From Streptomyces huasconensis (lineage in GTDB: Bacteria > Actinomycetota > Actinomycetes > Streptomycetales > Streptomycetaceae), in NCBI GenBank assembly GCA_004010275.1, contig RBWT01000042.1, positions 1 to 47,809 on the forward strand: a stretch of DNA of 47,809 bases. Reading direction: 5' to 3'. The notes beneath the pieces were generated by a model, which ran no database searches, was not told the DNA's origin, and saw nothing but the letters and a program-made list of their open reading frames with translations. The position numbers and the translations under genes are program-made. This document shows positions 16,080-25,331 of this stretch, in pieces; the stretch's first letter is position 1; each line of letters begins with the position of its first letter.

Positions 16080-17960
16080 TCACCGCTCGCCGTTCTCCGG
16101 GCCGCCGCTGTGCAGGACGTGCGTGGTGGCCAGTTCGCGGTAGGCCGGGCTTTGGGCGAGGAGTTCGTCGTGGTGGCCGCACGCCACCGTACGGCCGTCT
16201 TCGAGGACGACGATGCGGTCGGCGTGGCGCACGGTGGAGAGGCGGTGCGCGATGACGAGCACCGCGCACTCCCGGCTGACGTCGCTCAACGCCCGGGTGA
16301 GCGCCGCCTCGTTGACGGCGTCCAGGTGTGAGGTGTGCTCGTCGAGGAGGAGCAGACCGGGGGCGGGCGAGCAGCGCGCGGGCCAGGGCGACGCGCTGGC
16401 GTTCTCCCGCCGAGAGGGTGCCGCCGTGGTCGCCGAGTCTGCCGTCCAGGCCGCCGGGCAGCCGCCGCACCACGTGGTCGAGCCGGGTCAGCCGTACGAC
16501 GCGGAGGATGTCGTCGTCCGTCGCGTCGAGGGCCGCGTACGTGATGTTCTCGCGGAGTGTGCCCTCCAGTACGTGGGTGTTCTGGTCCACGAGGGCGATG
16601 CCCGCGCGGCACTGCCGGCGGTTCAGGGGCGTCGCGGGGCGGCCGTCGAAGCGGATGGTCCCGTCGTCGGGGTCGTAGAGGCGCGCGATCAGGGCGAAGA
16701 GTGTGCTCTTGCCGGCGCCCGAGCGGCCGACGAGAGCGACGAGGCCGTGGTGCGGCACGGTGAAGGCGGCCCCGCGCAGGACCGGCCGTCCCGGGACGTA
16801 GGCGAAGTGGAGGTCGGACACTTCGAGCGCGGGAGCCGGGGGGCGGCGTGTGCCGGGGGCCCTGTCGCCGGGCTGCTCCGCGGGCTCCTCGGGGAGGGCG
16901 AGGACTTCGTCGATCCGCAGGTAGGCGCCCGTGCCGCGCTGGATCAGACCGATGGCGCGGAACACCGACGACAGAGGCATGACCAGGTACGAGGCGTACA
17001 GCAGGAAGGCGACCAGGTCTCCGAGCGAGTCCGCTCCCCCGCTGCCGACCCGCATGCCGCCGACGACCAGGACGAGCAGGAAGGAACCCTGGACCGCCAG
17101 TTCGACGGCGCTGCTCATGACCGCGGCGAGCTTCGCCGTCCGTACGCCCGACCGGTACGCCGAGTCAACCTGCTCGCCGATGCGGTGCGCCTCGCGTTCC
17201 TCGGCGCGGTACACGCGGACCACCGGCAGGGCGCCGAGGGCGCGTTCCAGTTCGGCGGCGACGGCGCCCACGGAGGTCTGCATCTGCTCCGACGCCACCC
17301 GCATGCCCTTGAGGAGCGTGGCGACGACGGCCGCGGCGAGGGCCACCGCTCGCCACGACCAGGAGCAGCAGCAGCGGGTCGAGCCACAGCATCAGCAGCA
17401 GCGCCCCGGCGGAGACGAGGCAGCCGGTGAGCAGGTCGACCAGTGCCTGGGAGACGACGTCCCGCAGCAGGGTGGTGTCGGCGGTGACGCGGGAGACCAG
17501 GTCACCGCGGCGGTGCCGGTCCATCTCCCGCATTTCCAGCCGCAGCAGCCGCGAGACGAGCCCGTGGCCGCACCATGCGGACCACGCCCTCGCCCATGCG
17601 GTCCAGCAGGAAGCGGCCGATCGCTCCGGCGGCGGCCTCGGCGGCGAAGAGCCCGGACAGGAGCAGCAGGAACGGCCAGAGCACCTCGCCGCGGGCGCTG
17701 GAGTCCACGACGTGCTTGGCGATGAGCGGCTGGGCGAGCCCGAGGGCCGACGCGGCCAGGGTCAGCCCGGTCGCCAGGGCGATGCTGGGCCGGTGCCCGG
17801 CCGTCAGACGGAACAGGGAGGCGACGGAGCCCCCCGTCGTACGGTCCGCGGGAGGCCCCGGCCGTTTCGTGCCGCGGTCGTCCGGGCCGGTGCCCGCCGG
17901 GCGTCGTCCGCGACGGCGTGTCGCTGACGGTTCCGCCCGCCGCGCCGGGGCCACCGTCAC
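16080..17960 (-). CDS. lasD: Lasso-peptide ABC exporter (LasD), three frameshifts
   Basis: Fused membrane/ATPase transporter that exports the mature lasso peptide and gives immunity. Six helices (for example [71 protein letters not shown]) precede the ATPase: Walker [11 protein letters not shown] loop DQNTHV, signature [19 protein letters not shown], Walker [14 protein letters not shown], and switch IAHRLSTV. Three single extra bases in G or C runs (near 17560, 17346 and 16370) break the frame; removing them gives 625 aa, the expected size. I start it at GTG 17960, which overlaps a TGA (GTGA) likely to be the true LasB2 stop; no later start codon exists in this frame. Confidence 0.82.
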
Positions 17961-18359
17961 CAGCCGCGCGAAGTAGTCGTCCGGCACGCCTTCCCCGACG
18001 GGACGGCCGTCGGCCTCGATCCAGGCGTGGGCGGAGAACGGCGGCACCTTGCGCACCCCGGTGCACCAGGTGGGCCAGGTGCCGTGCAGCCGGCACAGCA
18101 GGGCCGCCCCGAGCGACCTCGGGAGGCAGCCGCGCGGCCCCGCGCAGCGCAGGCTGACCGCGCACAGCGCCTCCCGGGCCGCGGCGGCCTGCGCGGGGGT
18201 GGCGGGCCGCGCGCCCCGGCTTACGCGCTCCAGTAACGCGCGGATCTGGCGCGGCGGCAGGAACGACAGGGCCAGCGCGGGGACGAGAACGAGGCGGGCG
18301 GCCAGGCGCCGGGCGAGGGGGACTCCGGTGGGCCGGTCCAGGGCGCTGGGCGTGGTCAT
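17957..18359 (-). CDS. lasB2: Lasso-peptide leader peptidase (LasB2, transglutaminase-like)
   Basis: Cysteine protease that removes the leader before cyclisation. The triad is visible: Cys in PRGCLPRSLGAALL, His in PPFSAHAWIEADG, Asp in EADGRPVGE. Start ATG 18359 overlaps the LasB1 stop (ATGA). As written, the frame continues without a stop into the exporter. A TGA at 17957-17959 in another frame overlaps the exporter GTG, so a single indel near the 3' end of lasB2 may hide its stop; the alternative is a real B2-D fusion. Length to 17957 is about 133 aa, normal for B2. Confidence 0.85.
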
Positions 18360-18610
18360 GAGAGCAGCCCCGCGTTCCGGAGGTCGCTGACGAGGGCCGT
18401 CACGTCCCGCTCCGCGCGGTCGCGGTCGATGGCGAACTGTGCGACGAGCGCCGTGACGGCGGCCGCCTCGTCGCCGTCGTCCATGAGTGTTCTCACCACC
18501 AGGGCGCCCGTGGGGTTCAACTCCCAGTAGTCGCCGGTGCGTTGGTCGAGGAGCACCGTTCCGTACTGCGTCTCCGCGGTGGAGACGTCGGTCCCGAATC
18601 GGAGCGTCAT
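18356..18610 (-). CDS. lasB1: Lasso-peptide leader recognition element (LasB1, PqqD-like RRE)
   Basis: 84-aa PqqD-fold protein that binds the precursor leader and presents it to the B2 protease. Seen: VSTAETQYGTVLLDQRTGDYWELNPTGALVVRTLMDDGDEAAAVTALVAQFAIDRDRAERDVTALVSDLRNAGLL, the typical beta-hairpin (VLLDxxTGxYWxLNxTG) and three helices. It lies between cyclase and protease, overlapping the latter by four bases. Confidence 0.92.
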   Translation of the reverse strand: MTLRFGTDVSTAETQYGTVLLDQRTGDYWELNPTGALVVRTLMDDGDEAAAVTALVAQFAIDRDRAERDVTALVSDLRNAGLLS

Positions 18611-18690
18611 GAGGTCGGGCCTCTCTGCTGTGTGCGGTCACGGCTGTGCTGTTTCCTGTCACGGCTGTCCGCCGCCGCGGCTGTCCTCCG

Positions 18691-20548
18691 TCATCTGACC
18701 GTGGGCCCGGGATGGGGTGCGCGGTCCTGGGCGCGCAGCCACACCTCGCACGCGATGGTCGAATAGAGGATCGCGTCGCGCAGGCCCGGCGCGGAGGGCC
18801 GCTGCGCGAGCCGGCGCAGTTCGCCGCCGTCCACCAGGCCCAGGCTCTCCAGCCGGGAGTCGGTCCACAGGGTCATCAGGTCGCCCCGGTGGCGGCGCAG
18901 TCCGTCCGACGCGTCCATCGACGCCTCGGCCTTGTTGGCGCGCCGCAGGCACTCCTCCGGGACGACCCCGCGCATCGCCTCGGTGAGCAGCGGTTTGTAC
19001 TGCCACGGCGTGACGCGGTCGTCGGGCCGGACCGCGAGGCACGCCTCGATCACGCGGGTCGTCCAGGTAGGGCGACGCCATCGGAAGTCCCGCCCGGGTC
19101 GCCATCCGCTCCCACTGGCGGATGATGCGTGTGCAGGTGCGGATCAGCTCCAGGTCGGTGTGCAGGCCGCGGTCCGAGTGCAGCGGTTCGGCCAGCGCGG
19201 CCGAGTCCAGCAGGGCGCGGCGCGCGAGCCGCTCCGTCTCGGCGGTCATCCAGGGGAACAGGCGGGGCGACATCCCCCAGCCGAGGCTGCCGGTGACCGA
19301 GGACGCCGGCATCGGTGCGCGCAGGTGGCGTACGGAGTCGGCCAGCCAGGCCGGGTATGTACGGGCGTCGGCGAGGGCACGCGCCGTCGCGCCGAGCGGC
19401 CAGGTCCACAGGGCGCGAAAGCCCCGCAGCTGGCGCAGTGCGAACAGCGGCCGGGTGCGCAGCAGTCGGTGGTAGTACGCCTCCGAGCACCAGGCGACGT
19501 GGTCGCCGCCGATGCCGGTGAGGTGCACCCGGCTGCCGCGTTCGGCCAGCCACGGCAGGTGTTGCAGGACGCGTGAGCGGTCCATCACCCCGATCGTCGG
19601 CTCGTCGAGCAGGTCGTCGATGCCGAGCAGGTCCGAGTAGACCAGGGCCGACGCGTCCGCGTCCCAGACGACGTGGTCGACCTTGGGCAGGTGCTCCGCC
19701 GCCTGCCGGGCCCAGGCGAGGTCGGTGTCGGCGGGGTCCCGTCCGGGCCAGGTCGCCGCCACCACGGAGGCGGTGGAGCGGGCGGCCAGGAAGCAGACGG
19801 AGGTGGAGTCCAGGCCGCCGGACAGGTCGCAGCTGACCACGCCGCCCGGGCGGGTCCGGATGGCCACGGCTTCGGCCAGCGCCTCGCGGACGGCCGGGGC
19901 GCCCCGCGCGAGGGTGCGGGTCGGCTCGGGGGGCCGCCACCAGCGGGAGGTGCGGACGCGGTGTCCGTCGGCGGAGACGATCAGGGCGTCCTCCGGGGAC
20001 ACCGCCTCGACTCCCTCCCAGACCGAGGTCTCGTACAGCGGATGGGGTACGGGCCACAGGAGGCGGGTGGCGAGCCGGCCGGTGTCCGGCCTGCTGCCGA
20101 GGGCGGTGGCGAGCAGATCCGCGCTGGTCGCGGCCACGTGGACGCCGCCGATCCGCGCGTGGAAGACCAGCCGCAGCCCGGAGGCGCTGCCCTGCACCCG
20201 GAGCTGCCCGTCGTGGGCGGCCACCAGGTGGAAGCTGCCCGGCAGGGTCCGGGCCAGGGCGTCGAGTTCGGTGATGTCGCGCATGCGGGCGGCCCGGCGT
20301 TCGAGTCGCTGCCGGTCGGCCGGACACCATCCGACGACGGCCAGTGCCGTGCTGCCGGCCCTGGCCACGGTGATCTCCGCGCCGGACCACCGGCCGATCA
20401 GCCAGGGGCGGCCCGAGGCATGCGTCAGGACGCGGGTACCGGGGTGGCGGAAGAAGCGGGCCGCGACGGCCGCCTCCTCGCAGTCGGTGAAGACTGCGAA
20501 GCAGGCGTCGCCGCGGCCCGGTTCCGCGCTCTCATGCATATCTGACAT
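18691..20548 (-). CDS. lasC: Lasso-peptide macrolactam synthetase (LasC, asparagine-synthetase-like), one frameshift
   Basis: ATP-dependent cyclase that adenylates the ring Asp and joins it to the core N-terminus. The N-terminal glutaminase-like domain (residues 1 to about 200) lacks the Cys nucleophile, as in all lasso cyclases. The synthetase domain has the PP-loop SCDLSGGLDSTSVCFLAAR, and later GIGGDHVAWCSEAYY. Near 19055 one extra C splits SPYLDDRVIEACLAVRPDDRV; the rest (WQYKPLLTEAMRGVVPEECLRRANKAEA) continues to the stop at 18691. Repaired length is 618 aa, the family norm. It immediately follows the precursor gene. Confidence 0.9.
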
Positions 20549-20574
20549 GGAGTCGCGTTACGTGTCGGCCGCCG

Positions 20575-20685
20575 TCAGTTCTTGCTGAGGATGAGACGGT
20601 CGTTGCCGCTGCGCTGCAGCAGGCCGGTCTTCTCACGGAACGTGCCCAGTCGGACGAGCGTCGGAGCCTCGTACGTCTTCTTCAT
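20575..20685 (-). CDS. lasA: Citrulassin-type lasso peptide precursor (LasA)
   Basis: 36-aa precursor. The leader carries the recognition pattern YEAPTLVRLGTF (Y-x2-P-x-L-x3-G-x-F) bound by LasB1, and ends Thr-Gly, with the Thr at position -2 that lasso proteases require. Core: LLQRSGNDRLILSKN, 15 residues. The ring should join the Leu1 amine to Asp8, leaving a 7-residue tail RLILSKN. The sequence closely resembles citrulassin A, in which the Arg after the ring Asp (position 9) is converted to citrulline by a deiminase encoded elsewhere. Start ATG follows gaggtgatgac. A longer in-frame start at 20787 is rejected. Confidence 0.93.
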   Translation of the reverse strand: MKKTYEAPTLVRLGTFREKTGLLQRSGNDRLILSKN

Positions 20686-21048
20686 GTCATCACCTCGATG
20701 TGAGCGGTGCCGTCGGCCTTCCGTGTGGCCGGCGGCGTTGTCACCAGCTAGCGGGGCGGTACGCGGCACGAGCAAGGTGCGGGACATAAGTCATATGAAC
20801 AGACCGCGAGGGGCCTGACCTGGGCACTGTCCGGCCTGCCGAGCACCCCGGCCGGAATCGGGAGGGGGTGGCGTGGGGAGGCGTTCGGGGCCGCGGACGC
20901 GCCCGACCTGCGCAGTGCCGTCGCGCACCGTCCCGGGCGGCGGCCGGACCGCGCACGAGGAGGGCGGGGGCGCCGCCCGGCGCACTCCACGCCGAAAACG
21001 CAACCACAATGCTGGACACGGCGCGTACAAGGCGCCCCTGAGGCGCGG
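20686..21048. other. Intergenic region upstream of the lasso operon
   Basis: 363 bases between the precursor gene and the FrlC-like gene (both minus strand). It should contain the lasso operon promoter. It is very GC-rich except near 20785-20800 (cataagtcatatgaacag). I see no clear hairpin terminator, operator or further gene. Confidence 0.45.
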
Positions 21049-21876
21049 CTAGGTGAGGCCGACCCGCGCGTGGCACTGCTCGACGGCCGTCCGCGGATCG
21101 CGCGCGTAGCGGCCGTCGCCGAACAGCTCGAACGTCATCCAGCGGTCGTAGCCGCGCCGGTCGAGGGCCGACAGGTAGTCCTGCAGGGGCAGTTCACCGT
21201 CGCCCCACGCGAGGTGTCCGGCGGGCCGGCCGTCGATGAGGTGGACGTGCCGGACGCGGTCGCCGAGCGCGTCGAAGGCGTCGTCGACGCTCTCCCCGGC
21301 GACGGCCATCGTCACCGTGTCCAGGACGGCTCCGAGGTGGTCCGCGCCGATCTCGTCGAGCATGGCCGCGAGGGTGCGGGAGTCGTTGACCAGGTTCGAC
21401 TCCACGCGCTGGAGCGGTTCGAGCACACACTCCACGCCGAGGGAGCCCGCGTACGCGGCGATCTCACCGATGGCGTCGACGGAGCGGCGCCAGGCGGCTG
21501 CCGGGGCCTCGTTCTCGTATCCGCGCCCGGGGGTCAGGAGGAGCAGTTCCGCGCCGAGTTCGACGCACAGTTCGGCCGCTCGGCGGAACAGGGCGATGCT
21601 CTCGGCGCGCAGCCAGCCGACCGGGGAGGCCACGTTGACCGGGTACATCACCTGCTCGGGCGTGAGGCAGTACGCGGTGAGTCCGCGCGCCTCGACGGAG
21701 CGGCGGATGCCGCGGGCGTCGGCGTCACTGAGCCGCGGGACGTGCAGGTGCGGGGCGATGCCCCACAGTTCGAGCTTCTCGCGCCCGAGGTCCGCCGCGT
21801 CGTCGAGGAAGGTGTCGAACGGCAGGTGCTGGTAGGCGAAGTTGGACCCGGTGAGCTGCCGGGAGGAGAGGGCCAT
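21049..21876 (-). CDS. TIM-barrel sugar epimerase/isomerase, FrlC-like
   Basis: 275-aa AP-endonuclease-2-fold protein. Segments ELWGIAPHLHVPRLS, VLEPLQRVESNLVNDSRTLAAMLDEIG, VLDTVTMAVAGESVDDAFDALGDRVRHVHLIDGRPAGHLAWGDGELPLQDYLSAL and WMTFELFG carry the metal-binding Glu, Asp, His and Glu of fructoselysine 3-epimerase (FrlC) and related hydroxypyruvate isomerases. In a locus that also has FrlB- and FrlD-like genes, the role is probably to epimerise a C3-isomer of the Amadori substrate. It is last in a minus-strand operon with the transporter genes. Confidence 0.8.
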   Translation of the reverse strand: MALSSRQLTGSNFAYQHLPFDTFLDDAADLGREKLELWGIAPHLHVPRLSDADARGIRRSVEARGLTAYCLTPEQVMYPVNVASPVGWLRAESIALFRRAAELCVELGAELLLLTPGRGYENEAPAAAWRRSVDAIGEIAAYAGSLGVECVLEPLQRVESNLVNDSRTLAAMLDEIGADHLGAVLDTVTMAVAGESVDDAFDALGDRVRHVHLIDGRPAGHLAWGDGELPLQDYLSALDRRGYDRWMTFELFGDGRYARDPRTAVEQCHARVGLT

Positions 21877-21911
21877 GAGGGTACGGGACTCCTGTCATGG
21901 AGGGCGTGCGG

Positions 21912-22748
21912 TCACTTGCCGATGCCGTCGGCGAGGCCCTTGACGATGTAGCGCTGGCCGAAGAAGAAGAGCAGCACCACCGGGACCGCGGCGATCGCCA
22001 TCCCGGCGAAGACGACGGGGAAGTCCGTGCCGTGCTTGCTCATGAGGCTGGTGAGTCCGACCGGGAGGGTCTGGACGTCGCTGCCGTTGGTGAACACCAT
22101 CGCGAAGAGGTATTCGTTCCAGGCGAACAGGACGTGCAGCAGGACCGTGGAGGTGATGATCGGCTTGCACATCGGCAGGATGATCCGCCAGAAGGCGGTC
22201 CAGCGCCCCGCGCCGTCGATCTGGGCCGCCTCGTCGACCTCGCGCGGGAGGTCGATCATGTAGGCGCGGATGAGGAAGGTGGTGAACGGCACCCGGAAGG
22301 CCGTGTACAGGATGAGCAGCGCCCAGAAGCTGTTGTACAGCCCCAGCCCCTGGAACATCTGCACGAGCGGTACCAGTGCCACGGTGGGGGTGAGCATGAG
22401 CCCGCCGAGGATGACGGCCGTGAGCACCTTGTTGAGCGGGATGTTCACCCGGGTGAGGCCGTATGCCGCCCAGGCGCTGATGAAGACGGTCGCGATCGTC
22501 GAGGTCACCGTGACGAGCACACTGGCCATGAGGTAGTCGCTGACCCCGCGGTTCCACGCCTTCCGGTAGTTCTCGAGGCTCCAGGAGTCCGGGAGCGCGA
22601 AGGGGTTGTCGAAGAGTTCGGCGTTGGTCTTGAAGCCGTTGAGGACCATCCACAGCAGCGGATAGAGCACGACCACCGCCAGGCCGAGCAGGAAGGCCCA
22701 CAGGAACAGGCGCGCGATGACGCCGAGGAAGCCGAGACGAGTCACCAT
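21912..22748 (-). CDS. Carbohydrate ABC transporter permease (MalG type)
   Basis: 278-aa inner-membrane protein with six helices. The EAA loop, which contacts the ATPase, is EVDEAAQIDGAGRWTAFWRIILPMCKP. The C-terminal FVFFGQRYIVKGLADGIGK-like ending is typical of MalG proteins. It overlaps the upstream MalF-type gene by seven bases. No ATPase gene is in the locus, so a shared MsiK-type ATPase, common in Streptomyces sugar systems, is expected to power it. Confidence 0.92.
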   Translation of the reverse strand: MVTRLGFLGVIARLFLWAFLLGLAVVVLYPLLWMVLNGFKTNAELFDNPFALPDSWSLENYRKAWNRGVSDYLMASVLVTVTSTIATVFISAWAAYGLTRVNIPLNKVLTAVILGGLMLTPTVALVPLVQMFQGLGLYNSFWALLILYTAFRVPFTTFLIRAYMIDLPREVDEAAQIDGAGRWTAFWRIILPMCKPIITSTVLLHVLFAWNEYLFAMVFTNGSDVQTLPVGLTSLMSKHGTDFPVVFAGMAIAAVPVVLLFFFGQRYIVKGLADGIGK

Positions 22749-23629
22749 TCCACCCTTTTCCTACGGGTGACCCACAGCTGCGCCATGGCGATGGTGAGCG
22801 TGATCACGAAGAGTACGGTGCCGATCGCCGCCGCCGAGCCGAAGTCATTGCGTACGAAACCACTGCGGTACAGCCAGGTGCCGAGCACCTGGGTCGAGTT
22901 GTTCGGGCCGCCGCTGGTCATCACCATGACCTCGTTGAACACCTGGAAGGCGCCGGATACGGTCACCATCGTCATCAGGCCGGTCATCTCGCGCACCAGG
23001 GGCAGCGTCACCTGGAAGAAGCGGCGGACGGCGCCGACGCCGTCGAGGGCGGCCGCCTCGTACAGCTCGGAGGGGATGCGCTGGATCGCGACGGCGAAGA
23101 GCAGGGTGCAATACCCGAAGCCCTGCCACTGGCTCATGGCGATGACCGCGAACATCGCCGTGCTCTCCTGCCCCAGCCACGGCTGGGCGAACTCCCGGAG
23201 CCCCACCGCGTCGAGCACGTGGTTGAGCAGGCCGATGTTGGGTTCATAGACGAAGTAGAAGAGCAGGCCCGCGACGGTCAGGGAGATCGCCGAGGGGATG
23301 AAGTAGACGGCGCGGAGGGCGCGTTGCCACCGTTCGCGGCGCACGCTCTCGACGAGCGCGGCGAGCAGCAGGGCGCCGAAGACCTGGAACACGACGGAGA
23401 TGACCGCGTACCAGAGGTTGTTGGCGAACGAGGACCAGAAGACCGGGTCGTCGAAGAGCCGGCGGTAGTTCTCCAGGCCGACGTACTCCTGTTCACCGCT
23501 GTAGATGTCCCAGGTGAGCGTGGAGAACCCGAAATTCTGCACGAGCGGGAGGTAGACGAAGACTCCGAGCACGACGAGGGCCGGTATGACCCAGGCCAGC
23601 CCGAGTGCCCGTCGGCACATGGTGCGCAC
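22742..23629 (-). CDS. Carbohydrate ABC transporter permease (MalF type)
   Basis: 295-aa inner-membrane protein with six helices (WVIPALVVLGVFVYLPLVQNF first). EAA loop: ELYEAAALDGVGAVRRFFQVTLPLVRE. Pairs with the MalG-type protein to form the channel; gene overlaps it. It follows the binding-protein gene by 25 bases. Confidence 0.92.
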   Translation of the reverse strand: MRTMCRRALGLAWVIPALVVLGVFVYLPLVQNFGFSTLTWDIYSGEQEYVGLENYRRLFDDPVFWSSFANNLWYAVISVVFQVFGALLLAALVESVRRERWQRALRAVYFIPSAISLTVAGLLFYFVYEPNIGLLNHVLDAVGLREFAQPWLGQESTAMFAVIAMSQWQGFGYCTLLFAVAIQRIPSELYEAAALDGVGAVRRFFQVTLPLVREMTGLMTMVTVSGAFQVFNEVMVMTSGGPNNSTQVLGTWLYRSGFVRNDFGSAAAIGTVLFVITLTIAMAQLWVTRRKRVEW

Positions 23630-23654
23630 GGCGTGTTCCCTTCGGCCGCGCGGC

Positions 23655-24974
23655 TCACGTGGCCGACTCGGAGGCCCGGCGCACGCTCTCGATCACCTTC
23701 TCGGGAGACATGCCGCCGCTGATCAGCGCCTCACCGCCGGCCAGCCAGGCGTCAGCGACCTCCGGGGCGGTGACCATGTCGAGCCAACCGACCAGGGCGG
23801 GTGCCTGGTTGACCTTCTGGATGCCTTCGAAGACGGCTTCGCTGGACGTCTTCGGGGTGACGGCCCCGACCACCGTGCTGGGCTGCCCGTACGGCGGGGA
23901 GGAGAGGGTCGCGGCGTTCTTCGGTGCGGTCACGAACTTCATGAAGTCGACGGCGAGGGCCGCGCGCGGCGACCGCGCGTCGACGAAGTAGCCCTCCGGC
24001 GCCCCCTCGATCACCTTCGGGTCCCCCTTCGCGCCGCGCGGGGCGGGCAGGGGCACGATCCCGAGGTTCTTCGGCTTGAGGGGCCCGCCCGAGGTCGTGC
24101 TGTCGAACTCCAGGATCTCCTGGTAGTACATCGCCGCCTTGCCGCGGGCGAACGCCTCCTGCGCCGAGGTGTACAGGACGCCGTTGGTGCCGCCCCGGGT
24201 GTCGGTGCACGCGTCGACGAGGGTCTTGAACTGCCGCAGGGCCGTGAGGTACCCCGGGTCGTCGAAGGTCGCCGTCCCGGGATGGTTGTCCGCCTCGCGG
24301 ACGGTGGCGGGCACGTTGTACGCGAAGAGCTGCTGGAGGTAGTGGAGCGCGGGCCAGCCGTCCTTGTTGCCGAAGGCGATGGGTTCGTATCCGGCCTCGC
24401 GCAGGTCGGGGCAGCTGTCGATCAGCTCGTCGAAGGTGGTCGGGACCTCGACGCCGGCCTCGGCGAACGCCGCCTTGTTGTAGCCCAGGAACTTGCCGTT
24501 GTTGTAGAGCGGTATGCCGTAGTACTTGCCGTCGTGGGCGAAGGCGGACAGGGACGACTTGCCGAAGGTCTTCCCCCACGGGGTGCCGGGCCCGATGACC
24601 TCGGTGAGGTCCGCCGCCCGGCCGCCGCGGACGAAGTTGTCGGCCCACTTCCCCGGCCAGGTGAAGTAGATGTCGGGGAGGGCGTCGGAGGCGGTGAGCG
24701 TCTTGGTCTTGTCCTTGATGCTCTGGTCGGTCTCCTGGATCAGCTCCACCTTCACCCCGGGGTGCTTCCGCTCGTAGGCGGCGGCGAGGTCCTCGAAGTA
24801 GGGGCTGAGCGGGTCCCCCGCGAACTTGGTCAGGACGCTCAGGGTGCCGGAGAACTCCGGCTCGGCGCCGACGTCGGCCGCCGGTGCTCGCGTCGGTCCG
24901 GTGAAGCAGCCGGTGAGGGCGAGCACCGAGGCCCCAAAGAGTGCCGCGTATCTCGTCGTTGCACGAGCGCGCAT
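23655..24974 (-). CDS. Extracellular sugar-binding lipoprotein
   Basis: 439-aa solute-binding protein of ABC cluster B. The signal peptide (RARATTRYAALFGASVLALTGC) ends in lipobox LTGC. Mature protein starts with a Thr/Pro/Ala linker, then EFSGTLSVLTKFAGDPLSPYFEDLAAAYERKHPGVKVELIQETDQ, the usual cluster fold. AYFGYNKAAFAEAGVEVPTTFDELID-type and WPALHYLQQLFAYN segments form the ligand lobes. First gene of the minus-strand operon; ATG follows gaaagga. Predicted ligand is a glycated amino compound, by inference from neighbours. Confidence 0.9.
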   Translation of the reverse strand: MRARATTRYAALFGASVLALTGCFTGPTRAPAADVGAEPEFSGTLSVLTKFAGDPLSPYFEDLAAAYERKHPGVKVELIQETDQSIKDKTKTLTASDALPDIYFTWPGKWADNFVRGGRAADLTEVIGPGTPWGKTFGKSSLSAFAHDGKYYGIPLYNNGKFLGYNKAAFAEAGVEVPTTFDELIDSCPDLREAGYEPIAFGNKDGWPALHYLQQLFAYNVPATVREADNHPGTATFDDPGYLTALRQFKTLVDACTDTRGGTNGVLYTSAQEAFARGKAAMYYQEILEFDSTTSGGPLKPKNLGIVPLPAPRGAKGDPKVIEGAPEGYFVDARSPRAALAVDFMKFVTAPKNAATLSSPPYGQPSTVVGAVTPKTSSEAVFEGIQKVNQAPALVGWLDMVTAPEVADAWLAGGEALISGGMSPEKVIESVRRASESAT

Positions 24975-25081
24975 GGGCTTCCTTTCGCTCGGGAGGGGAC
25001 CGCCGGTGCCGCCGGGCACCTCGGTTCCGCCGCGGAATCCGTGACGTGGACCGCTTGTGTGCGGCGACTGTACAGAGATTC

Positions 25082-25095
25082 TGATACCGGTACCA
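25082..25095. promoter_or_regulatory. LacI-type operator 1 (one mismatch)
   Basis: TGATACCGGTACCA, the same palindrome as at 25272 with one base different, 107 bases upstream of the binding-protein start. Probably controls the leftward transport operon. Confidence 0.75.
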
Positions 25096-25271
25096 GAGTC
25101 GAGACAGAGAACTTCCCCGAGTCCGCTCCGAGCCGCCACGATGCCGTCGGCGTCCGACCCATGAGCATGCATTAACCCGCTGGCCAGGCGGCGAGTTGCA
25201 GGCTGTACGGGGGCTGCTGCGACCGCACGGTATTGACGGTCCCGATCACGTGTGCCAGCGTGAGGCCCGCG
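25096..25271. other. Divergent promoter region between operators
   Basis: Part of the 357-base gap between the binding-protein gene and the deglycase gene. The two TGATACCGGTATCA-type sites flank it. No gene or hairpin is apparent between them. Confidence 0.5.
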
Positions 25272-25285
25272 TGATACCGGTATCA
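25272..25285. promoter_or_regulatory. LacI-type operator 2 (perfect palindrome)
   Basis: TGATACCGGTATCA is a perfect 14-bp palindrome with the central CG step typical of LacI-family sites, 46 bases upstream of the deglycase ATG. It likely binds the LacI protein encoded at 27415-28520. Confidence 0.8.
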
Positions 25286-25331
25286 GGTCGCTCGGCGCCA
25301 CCGGCCGCACCCTCCCCGAAAGGACCCGAAG

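Noticed and set aside
20575..20640. Lasso core starting with Gly (ring Gly1-Asp9)
   Set aside because: The protease rule places Thr at -2, so Gly is -1 and Leu is residue 1, as in citrulassins.
20575..20787. 70-residue lasso precursor from the upstream start
   Set aside because: The extra N-terminus is unlike lasso leaders; ATG 20685 has a ribosome site and gives a standard leader.
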